Shown: positions 1 to 5,588 of the stretch, piece by piece | Numbering within the stretch: the stretch's first letter is position 1 | How the letters are laid out: every line of letters starts with the position of its first letter | Assembly (NCBI GenBank): GCA_003476475.1 | Contig: DMUD01000276.1 | Span: forward strand, 1 to 5,945 | Direction of reading: 5' to 3' | From: Cytophagales bacterium | GTDB taxonomy: Bacteria > Bacteroidota > Bacteroidia > Cytophagales > UBA9547 | DNA: 5,945 nt | Notes under the pieces: model-generated | Databases searched by the model: none | Told to the model about the DNA's origin: nothing | The model's input: the letters and a program-made list of their open reading frames with translations, nothing else | Made by a program: the position numbers and the translations under genes

Positions 1-457
1 CCAATTGAAAGACAACTTGAATATTACCATTCAAATGAAGGTTGTTCCCTTTTCTCAATTGGTAGAAAACATCATTACAGGAAAATCAGAATTTTATCGC
101 ATAGGTTGGTTGGCCGATTTCCCCAGCCCTGAAAATTTTCTCTCTCTTTTTTACGGCAAAACAGTGCCCAATTCTCCCAACGAAAAGTCATTCCCCAATT
201 TTTCTCGATACACCAACGACGAATACGACAAATGGTACGAAAAAGCCCTCTCTGCACGTTCAGCTGAAGAAGCCACTCCCTACTTTTATGAGGCAGAAAA
301 AATCTTGATAAAAGACGCGCCCGTGGTCATTTTGTGGTACGATATGGGCTTTCGGTTATTGCAAAACTACGTGCGCAATTTTCCAAACAACGCCATTCAG
401 TATCGCGACTATTCGGAAGTGTATTTGGAAAAAACAGCTACCCTTAGTAACCATTAA
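1..457 (+). CDS. Peptide-type ABC transporter solute-binding protein (SBP family 5), C-terminal fragment
   Basis: This is the last ~150 residues of an extracytoplasmic solute-binding protein of the DppA/OppA type, which delivers peptides or similar solutes to an ABC permease. The reading frame is open to the left edge (the codon at 2-4 is sense), so the signal peptide and most of the protein lie outside; the TTG at 5-7 is an internal Leu codon. Family hallmarks are visible: the GWLADFPSPENF segment (bases about 104-139), matching the G-W-x-A-D-[YF]-P-x-P-x-N-F signature of the C-terminal lobe; the N-x-x-R-Y-x-N-x-x-[FY]-D motif in FSRYTNDEYDKW; and the terminal helix with YEAEKILIKDAPVVILWYD, typical of the last conserved block. 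It ends with TAA at 455-457, directly abutting the stop of the convergent scpB. No permease or ATPase gene is in view, so the substrate (peptide, nickel, heme or other) is undetermined. Family is confident; specificity is unknown. Confidence 0.9.
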   Translation, partial: QLKDNLNITIQMKVVPFSQLVENIITGKSEFYRIGWLADFPSPENFLSLFYGKTVPNSPNEKSFPNFSRYTNDEYDKWYEKALSARSAEEATPYFYEAEKILIKDAPVVILWYDMGFRLLQNYVRNFPNNAIQYRDYSEVYLEKTATLSNH

Positions 458-1018
458 CTATGCCGTGGGAATCCCAATCTCATTTTCTTCAGAAGAAATG
501 TCTTTGGGCTGAGGCAATTCATTCAAATCTTTGAGGCCAAAATAGTCCATGAATTTGGGACTAGTTCCATATACCAAGGGTCTGCCTACGGCATCCGATT
601 TTCCCTTTATTTCTATCAATCCTTTTTCCAATAACTTTTGCACGGCATAATCACAATTTACACCGCGTATTTGCTCTATTTGACCCTTGCTAATGGGTTG
701 CTTGTAGGCAATAATGGCCAAAGTTTCGACTGACGAAGTGGAAAGTCGTTTTTTGGATGCCTGTTTTAAAAGGATTTTGATGCTGGCCTGATAGGCCGGC
801 TTAGTCAAAAATTGATAGCCTTCAGCATGTTGATACAAGGCGAAAGAAAATTCATCGACTTTATATTTTTGCTCAATTGTAAGCAGTGCCTCCCGAATGT
901 GTTCAACAGGAACATCGGCCGCAAACATCTCGGACATGCACGTTTGCATGTCCGAGATTTTCAATGGTTCGGGCGAACTGAAAATAAGAGCTTCAATATG
1001 GTTAGAAAGAAAATCCAA
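458..1018 (-). CDS. scpB: Segregation and condensation protein B (ScpB)
   Basis: 186 aa, normal length. ScpB is the kite subunit that binds the ScpA kleisin in the cytoplasmic SMC-ScpAB condensin complex, needed for chromosome compaction and segregation. The N-terminal winged helix starts with the typical I-E-A-L-I-F-S-S-P-E-P-L (residues 8-19). The second winged helix carries the most conserved family block: LSTSSVETLAIIAYKQPISK (92-111), EQIRGVNCDYAVQKLLEKGLI (115-135), GRPLVYGTSPKFMDYFGL (145-162) and LNELP (165-169). The C-terminal tail (170-186) is acidic and probably disordered. The start chosen is the TTG at 1018-1016: no ATG or GTG lies in frame between the upstream in-frame TAG (1063-1061) and the conserved domain, and a start here gives the usual family N-terminus. 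It sits 13 bp after the acs stop and is probably co-transcribed. No scpA is adjacent, unlike the scpA-scpB pairing common in Firmicutes. A strong inverted repeat lies in codons 21-31. Confidence 0.95.
   Translation of the reverse strand: MDFLSNHIEALIFSSPEPLKISDMQTCMSEMFAADVPVEHIREALLTIEQKYKVDEFSFALYQHAEGYQFLTKPAYQASIKILLKQASKKRLSTSSVETLAIIAYKQPISKGQIEQIRGVNCDYAVQKLLEKGLIEIKGKSDAVGRPLVYGTSPKFMDYFGLKDLNELPQPKDISSEENEIGIPTA
927..958. repeat. Perfect 14-bp inverted repeat with 4-nt loop inside scpB
   Basis: Left arm 927-940 (atctcggacatgca), loop 941-944 (cgtt) and right arm 945-958 (tgcatgtccgagat) are exact reverse complements; outside the arms there is one mismatch and then two more A-T pairs. 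In the scpB mRNA this would form a stable hairpin about 60 nt after the start codon, encoding I-S-D-M-Q-T-C-M-S-E-M. It lacks a following T-run in either direction, so it is not a canonical intrinsic terminator. Its function, if any, is unknown. Confidence 0.85.
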
Positions 1019-1031
1019 AAGGTTTGACGAA

Positions 1032-2930
1032 CTATACCAATGAACCTGATTTGATTTCTTCTACTACCGAAGGGTCTAACAAGGTGGAAATATCGCCCAA
1101 ATTGGAAGTGTCGCCTTCGGCAATTTTGCGCAAAATGCGGCGCATGATTTTTCCAGAACGTGTTTTGGGCAAACCTCTCACAAACTGTATTTTATCGGGT
1201 TTGGCAATAGGTCCAATTACTTTGGTCACCTCTGTAAGTATTTCGCTGCGCACAGCATCGGGATTGTCAAACTCGGTATCGCAAATGACAAAAGCATAAA
1301 TGCCTTGTCCTTTTATGGCATGGGGGTAGCCCACCACCGCCGATTCGACCACATAGGGGTGTTCGTTGATGGCATTTTCTACCTCGGCAGTACCTATGCG
1401 GTGACCCGATACATTAATTACATCGTCCACACGACCCAAAATTCGGTAATACCCTTCTTCATCCCTGCGGCATCCATCGCCCGTGAAATACAGATTTTGA
1501 TAGGTCGCAAAATAGTTTTGGCGACAACGCTCATGGTCGCCGTAAGTAGTCCGAATCATCGAAGGCCAAGGGAACTTAATACACAAATTTCCCTCAACAG
1601 CATTTCCTTCCAATTCTTTGCCCTCGCTATCGACCAAAATGGGTTGTATGCCTGGCAAAGGCAGCGTGGCAAAAGATGGTTTGGTAACGGTGATGCCTGC
1701 CAATGGGGAAATCATGATGCCTCCCGTTTCGGTTTGCCACCAGGTGTCGGCAATAGGACACTTCCCCCTGCCCACTTTTTCATGATACCAATGCCACGCT
1801 TCTTCGTTGATAGGTTCGCCAACCGAACCCAACACACGAAGGCTGCTCAAATCATATTTGGCAGGCCATTCGTCGCCCATGGCCATCAAAGAACGAATGG
1901 CGGTAGGGGCAGTATAGAAAATATTGACTTTGTGCTTGTCTATTACTTCCCAAAAACGCCCAGCATCGGGGTACGTGGGAACTCCTTCGAAAAAGATAGT
2001 AGTGGCTCCTTCCAACAAAGGCCCATAGAGCAAATACGAGTGCCCTGTAATCCAGCCCACGTCGGCAGTGCACCAGTACACGTCTTTGGGGTTGTATTGG
2101 AACACATTCAAGAAAGAATAATGGGCATACACCATGTAACCGCCTGTGGTATGCACGACGCCTTTGGGCTTGCCGGTTGAGCCAGAAGTGTAGAGAATAA
2201 AAAGAGGGTCTTCGGAATCTACCTCGGTAGCGGTATTTTCGGTAGAAGCTTTGGCCATTTCGTCGTGCCACCACTTGTCGCGACCCGATTGCTTGGAGAC
2301 AGGTTCGCCTGTGTGTTTGAACACGATACAGTTTTTCACTTGGGGACATTTTTCCAAAGCCTCGTCCACAATCACTTTAATGCCAATTTTTTTAGGGCCA
2401 CGGTTAGCACCATCGGTCGTTACGACGTACTTTACTTGGGCATCCACTATTCTGTCGGCAAGGGCAGAAGCCGAAAAACCGGCAAATACTATAGAGTGAA
2501 TGGCTCCTATGCGAGCACAAGCTAGCATAGCGATGGCCGCCTCTGGCACCATGGGCATGTAAATGCACACACCATCGCCTTTTTGAACGCCATTACTTTT
2601 GAGCACGTTGGCAAATTGCGACACGCTTTGGTGCAATTCATTGTAGGTGATGTGCTTGGCTTTTTCTTTGGGGTCGTTGGGCTCCCAAATGATGGCCACC
2701 TCGTTTCCCTTGGTTGCCAAATGCCTGTCCAAACAGTTTTCGGTAATGTTCAATTTGCCATTTTCAAACCAACGGATGTTGGGTTCAGAAAAATTCCAGT
2801 TCAGGACATTGTCCCATTTTTTTCGCCAAACAAATTGGTCGGCTTTTTCAGACCAAAAGGCTTCGGGATTTTCTATGCTCTTTTGATACTCGCTGTGGTA
2901 TTCTTCGATGGTGTTAATGCGGTAGGGCAT
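1032..2930 (-). CDS. acs: Acetyl-CoA synthetase, AMP-forming
   Basis: 632 aa, close to the family's ~630-652. The cytoplasmic enzyme activates acetate with ATP to acetyl-AMP and then forms acetyl-CoA, feeding the TCA/glyoxylate cycles and lipid synthesis. Visible motifs in order: N-terminal ACS domain (about 5-60); the ATP-binding P-loop YTSGSTGKPKG (247-257) followed by VVHTTGGY; CTADVGWITGHSY (287-299); GSVGEPIN (368-375); the acyl-pocket and adenylate motif DTWWQTETGG (395-404), whose Trp pair favours acetate over longer acids; YFTGDG with Asp485; LGRVDDVINVSGHR (498-511) containing the Arg and hinge region; and PKTRSGKIMRR (588-598), with Lys594 equivalent to the adenylation lysine that is reversibly acetylated in other bacterial Acs enzymes. 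The ATG at 2930-2928 gives the conserved MPYRI-like beginning. No Shine-Dalgarno sequence is visible upstream, only A/T-rich sequence, as is common in Bacteroidota. The gene is divergent from yidD and upstream of scpB. No sign of damage; post-translational acetylation is inferred from family knowledge. Confidence 0.97.
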   Translation of the reverse strand: MPYRINTIEEYHSEYQKSIENPEAFWSEKADQFVWRKKWDNVLNWNFSEPNIRWFENGKLNITENCLDRHLATKGNEVAIIWEPNDPKEKAKHITYNELHQSVSQFANVLKSNGVQKGDGVCIYMPMVPEAAIAMLACARIGAIHSIVFAGFSASALADRIVDAQVKYVVTTDGANRGPKKIGIKVIVDEALEKCPQVKNCIVFKHTGEPVSKQSGRDKWWHDEMAKASTENTATEVDSEDPLFILYTSGSTGKPKGVVHTTGGYMVYAHYSFLNVFQYNPKDVYWCTADVGWITGHSYLLYGPLLEGATTIFFEGVPTYPDAGRFWEVIDKHKVNIFYTAPTAIRSLMAMGDEWPAKYDLSSLRVLGSVGEPINEEAWHWYHEKVGRGKCPIADTWWQTETGGIMISPLAGITVTKPSFATLPLPGIQPILVDSEGKELEGNAVEGNLCIKFPWPSMIRTTYGDHERCRQNYFATYQNLYFTGDGCRRDEEGYYRILGRVDDVINVSGHRIGTAEVENAINEHPYVVESAVVGYPHAIKGQGIYAFVICDTEFDNPDAVRSEILTEVTKVIGPIAKPDKIQFVRGLPKTRSGKIMRRILRKIAEGDTSNLGDISTLLDPSVVEEIKSGSLV

Positions 2931-2957
2931 GGTACTAAAACAATTTTATGTTATAAA

Positions 2958-2974
2958 GTTAATTTAACAGTTAA
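2958..2974. promoter_or_regulatory. GTTAA/TTAAC alternating symmetric element upstream of acs
   Basis: GTTAA (2958-2962), T, TTAAC (2964-2968), A, GTTAA (2970-2974) form two overlapping dyads of 5-bp half-sites with one-base spacers, 28-44 bp upstream of the acs ATG. The position suits an operator, but the region is A/T-rich and short palindromes of this kind arise by chance. No regulator can be named. Confidence 0.2.
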
Positions 2975-3058
2975 TTATGCTTACAATCGCCTAAAAAATG
3001 ACGTCAAGGGTTGATAATTACAAGGGAAAAAATGACATTTCACCTAACAAAATCAGTC

Positions 3059-3088
3059 CAAAATTATATATTTTATTCATTATTCGAA
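3059..3088 (-). promoter_or_regulatory. Possible Bacteroidota-type promoter for acs
   Basis: On the minus strand TAATTTTG (3066-3059) matches the Bacteroidota -7 consensus TAnnTTTG exactly. A TTCG at 3088-3085, 18 bp upstream, is one base off the -33 TTTG. This would give a leader of roughly 120 nt before acs. A weaker alternative nearer the gene is ATTG (2987-2984) with TAACTTTA (2961-2954, one mismatch), spacing 22 bp. Neither is certain in such A/T-rich DNA. No comparable exact -7 box was found on the plus strand for yidD; the nearest is the partial match ending in TTTG at 3117-3120. Confidence 0.3.
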
Positions 3089-3133
3089 GTATATCGATAA
3101 ATTTCAATTGAGATTCTTTGCCCTCCTTTTTAC

Positions 3134-3343
3134 ATGAAACAAATTTTGGTACTAGTGGTGAAATTTTACCAATACAGTATTTCACCCTTTCTTCCCAATT
3201 CCTGCCGATATAACCCTACCTGTTCGGCCTATGCGGTGGATGCACTGCAAAAACACGGGGCATTGAAAGGCCTTTGGTTGGCAGCCAAAAGAATTGCGAG
3301 GTGCCACCCTTGGGGCGGGCACGGCTATGACCCTGTGCCTTGA
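3134..3343 (+). CDS. yidD: Membrane protein insertion efficiency factor YidD
   Basis: 69 aa, within the usual 70-85 aa range. YidD is a small inner-face membrane-associated protein that assists YidC-dependent insertion of membrane proteins. The whole family signature is present: an amphipathic N-terminal helix (ILVLVVKFYQYSISPFLP, 4-21), CRYNPTCSAYA (24-34), the HGALKGLWLAAKRIARC helix (41-57) and the C-terminal HPWGGHGYDPVP (58-69). The three conserved cysteines are Cys24, Cys30 and Cys57. The ATG at 3134 places the N-terminus where the family expects it; no Shine-Dalgarno sequence is seen upstream. The gene stands alone rather than in the rpmH-rnpA-yidD-yidC order known from Proteobacteria and Firmicutes. 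It is divergent from acs and convergent with the glycosyltransferase gene. Confidence 0.96.
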   Translation: MKQILVLVVKFYQYSISPFLPNSCRYNPTCSAYAVDALQKHGALKGLWLAAKRIARCHPWGGHGYDPVP

Positions 3344-3388
3344 ATTCGAAGTGTTTGTAGGTAAAAACACCAACATAAGCGAAAAGAG

Positions 3389-3409
3389 AGAGGCTTAAAT
3401 TGAACCTCT
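3389..3409 (-). terminator. Weak terminator-like hairpin after the glycosyltransferase operon
   Basis: Read on the minus strand, AGAGG-TT, a 6-nt loop (CAATTT), then AA-G-CCTCT forms a 7-bp stem with one bulged G, followed by CTCTTTTC. It starts about 45 nt after the glycosyltransferase stop codon, the right place for the 3' end of the operon. The stem is short and the T-tract interrupted, so this is only a candidate. Confidence 0.25.
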
Positions 3410-3453
3410 GTTAATGGTACAATAAGGCAAGCTAACCTATTAAAATTTAAACA

Positions 3454-4662
3454 TCAAACTGCGCCAAACTTCTTGTTGTCGCGTATTTCGGCCACTAACT
3501 TGTATATTTTTTGCACATTCTTTTCCCAAGAATGGGTGTGGGCAAAGGCAATTCGTTCCTTTTTCTGAGTTTCATGCTTTTCAGCAAGTGCTTTTTCTAT
3601 GCTTTCAATCCATGAAGAAAGGTTGTGGGGTAGGTGGCAAAATCCTGAAAAATAATGCATAAATTCGGTTTGGGTCGCCACTACGGGTTTGCCCATCGCT
3701 AGGTATTCGTCTATTTTTCTTGGGTAGTTTCCGTTGGTGAGTTCGTTTACTAGTTGGGGGTTGATGGCCACATCGAACTGGCTTATGTAGGCTGGCAGTT
3801 CTTCTGGTTTTTTATTTCCCAAAAAATAAACATTGGCCAAATGATGCAAAGAGCTTCTGCGAAAGGCGTCGTCTTCGGGCCCTATCAACACAAAACTCCA
3901 ACAGGGACGGGATGTAGCGATGTGTACCAGTAGCTCGATATCCAGTCGCATGGCAGTAAGAAAACCAGCATAGCCAATGATGGGACGAGGAAATGCCGCC
4001 ATTTCGGGAACATTGGCAGGTGATGTTGCCTTGAACAAATTCAAGTCGCAACCCTGGCCTATGTCGTATGAATGGGGGTTGTGTTGTTTGGCTATTTGCG
4101 CCAATTGCGTCGAATTGGCTACCACAAGGTTTGCTTCTTTGATGATGTTTTTTTCTTCTTCCAAGGCGTGTTTTTGGAAGTAAGGCTGACTGCTAAAATT
4201 ATCGCGCGAGTAGTAGATGTAGAAAGAAGGTTGCAACAATTTTTTTAGATACACCGCCCTTGAAATCAGGCTGTCGTTGAAAAGCACAAAGGAATCAAAG
4301 CCCAATTTTTGGCATGCTGCAATTATGCTTTTTGCTAGTTTTTGGTTGTTTCTTTTGTTGAAGAAGTCATAAATCAGCCCTTTAGGCAACCAATTGACAG
4401 ATTCCAGCACCACAGATGGGTAAAGCACCCATAGGTTGGGCAATACAGGTTCTGGTTGCCAATGTTTTTGGGTTACGAAACGCAGTTTTTTTCTAACCAA
4501 GACATCTTGCTTATTTCTGCACAAAGTGATGCGGTCTAGGGCAATGTTCACATACAAGACTTTGTTTTGTTTGGCAAATTCTTTGGCAATGTTCACGTTG
4601 TTGCTGCCAATGGTGCTTTCCCAGTCTTGTTGGCCAATGACCACGATGTGTTCGTTCATCAT
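3454..4662 (-). CDS. GT4-type (GT-B fold) glycosyltransferase
   Basis: 402 aa. Probably a cytoplasmic or membrane-peripheral enzyme moving a sugar from a nucleotide donor onto a glycan or lipid acceptor. The N-terminal Rossmann half begins HIVVIGQQDWESTIGSNNVNIAKEF (5-29), the opening seen in TuaH-like glycosyltransferases. Further on are YSRDNF (151-156), ANLVVANST (177-185) closing the N-domain, IGQGCDLNLF (201-210; family G-x-D-x-x-x-F with Cys in the usual hydrophobic position), PIIGYAGFL (227-235) opening the donor domain, and the donor-binding block NYPRKIDEYLAMGKPVVAT (312-330) with Lys316 and Glu319. No signal peptide or membrane span is seen. The frame is open farther upstream to 4899, but that part lies inside the hydrolase gene and is not protein-like. 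The start is the tandem ATGATG at 4662/4659; the first ATG gives an ATGA overlap with the upstream stop, implying translational coupling. The sugar and acceptor are unknown. Confidence 0.9.
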   Translation of the reverse strand: MMNEHIVVIGQQDWESTIGSNNVNIAKEFAKQNKVLYVNIALDRITLCRNKQDVLVRKKLRFVTQKHWQPEPVLPNLWVLYPSVVLESVNWLPKGLIYDFFNKRNNQKLAKSIIAACQKLGFDSFVLFNDSLISRAVYLKKLLQPSFYIYYSRDNFSSQPYFQKHALEEEKNIIKEANLVVANSTQLAQIAKQHNPHSYDIGQGCDLNLFKATSPANVPEMAAFPRPIIGYAGFLTAMRLDIELLVHIATSRPCWSFVLIGPEDDAFRRSSLHHLANVYFLGNKKPEELPAYISQFDVAINPQLVNELTNGNYPRKIDEYLAMGKPVVATQTEFMHYFSGFCHLPHNLSSWIESIEKALAEKHETQKKERIAFAHTHSWEKNVQKIYKLVAEIRDNKKFGAV

Positions 4663-5588
4663 TCTTTTAAAAATTTGGACAAAGCGGCATTGCAAGGGTC
4701 GGGTCTTTCGTAATTGGACAAGTGGCCGGCACTGTCTATCTCCACTAGGGTGGCTTGTGGCATGGCTTTCTGGTAGTGCTGGCTGTTGGCGGGGGGTACC
4801 AGGCGGTCGCATTTTCCCCATATCAACAGCACTTTCATGGGCGATTTTCCTAATTCTTTCATGGTTTCGGTCATGTTTAGTTGTAAAGTATGTCGCCATG
4901 TAGAAAGGATGGCGCGCTTGTAACCCTCGTATTGTATTTGCTTCCGACTTTTTGTTTCATACTCTTTCAATGTGCTGGCATTGCAAAATTCAGCCATTTG
5001 TTTTTGCACCGCCCTTGGATACCAATACAAGCTCATGAGCACTTCCGATACCAAGGGCAACCTGATGTGCCATGAAACCTTGCCTTTTCCCAAGGAAGCA
5101 GGGTCTATCAATGCAATATGTGAAACCTTGTGCATGTTTTTGCCCGCGTAGTGTAGCGCAATACTCGAGCCCATGGAAACCGAAACCAAACGGTAGGGAG
5201 GTGGCAAATTGAGACGGTACAAGAGTTCGGACAATTGCTCGTAGAAAAAGCTGGAATCGTACACCGCTTGGGGTCGGTCCGAGTAGCCCCTTCCGTACAA
5301 ATCGTATCGTAACACCCGAAAACCTTGATGCACCAAATAATCAAAATTTCGGTCCCAAGCGTAGTGCCCCGACCCTACGCCGTGTATAAGGATAACTGTT
5401 TGACCAGTGTCGGAACCTGCCAACTCGTAATGCACAGTGCCTTTCGACAAGCGTATGAAATGACCGCCTATTTCCCTTCGGGCTTTTTCGTCCAATGATT
5501 TGGTTTCTTGTGTTTTAAGCACATATAACCAAAAAGCGGTGGCCCCCACAAGCAGAAAGAAGAATAGTATAGTTATAAATATCTTCAT
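4659..5588 (-). CDS. Membrane-anchored alpha/beta hydrolase
   Basis: 309 aa, alpha/beta-hydrolase fold (Abhydrolase_1-like), probably an esterase, lipase or deacylase. Residues 3-24 form a strongly hydrophobic segment after Lys2, followed by a Lys/Glu-rich linker (25-39). I read this as an uncleaved N-terminal anchor placing the enzyme on the outer face of the cytoplasmic membrane; cleavage after Ala18 is less likely because hydrophobicity continues. Core features: oxyanion loop HGVGSG (69-74), YDLYGRGYSDRP (95-106), nucleophile elbow SVSMG (136-140) with Ser138, then Asp261 in WGKCDRLVPP and His289 in SAGHLSNYERP, so the triad is complete. The elbow has Ser at the first position where Gly is usual. 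The start ATG at 5588 overlaps the acyltransferase stop by ATGA, and its own TGA overlaps the glycosyltransferase ATG. The natural substrate is unknown; operon context suggests an acylated glycan or lipid, which is inference. Confidence 0.9.
   Translation of the reverse strand: MKIFITILFFFLLVGATAFWLYVLKTQETKSLDEKARREIGGHFIRLSKGTVHYELAGSDTGQTVILIHGVGSGHYAWDRNFDYLVHQGFRVLRYDLYGRGYSDRPQAVYDSSFFYEQLSELLYRLNLPPPYRLVSVSMGSSIALHYAGKNMHKVSHIALIDPASLGKGKVSWHIRLPLVSEVLMSLYWYPRAVQKQMAEFCNASTLKEYETKSRKQIQYEGYKRAILSTWRHTLQLNMTETMKELGKSPMKVLLIWGKCDRLVPPANSQHYQKAMPQATLVEIDSAGHLSNYERPDPCNAALSKFLKE

Noticed and set aside
5..7. TTG as a start codon of a small 150-aa protein
   Set aside because: The frame is open to the left edge and the residues match the interior of a solute-binding protein, so this is an internal codon of a truncated gene.
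1305..2180. 291-codon open frame on the plus strand opposite acs
   Set aside because: It lies wholly antisense to the well-conserved acs gene, has no recognisable domain, and its composition is that of a mirror frame of a coding gene.
3351..3370. Hairpin GTGTTT...AAACAC just after yidD as an intrinsic terminator
   Set aside because: The stem is only 6 bp, A/T-rich, with an 8-nt loop and no following T-run.
4663..4899. 79-residue N-terminal extension of the glycosyltransferase frame
   Set aside because: It overlaps the conserved C-terminal part of the hydrolase gene, is low-complexity and Arg/Pro-rich, and glycosyltransferase homology begins only at the tandem ATG at 4662/4659.
4436..4903. 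155-codon plus-strand open frame across the hydrolase/glycosyltransferase junction, with hydrophobic stretches
   Set aside because: It is antisense to two convincing genes, and its Leu/Trp/Cys-rich composition follows from the opposite-strand codons.
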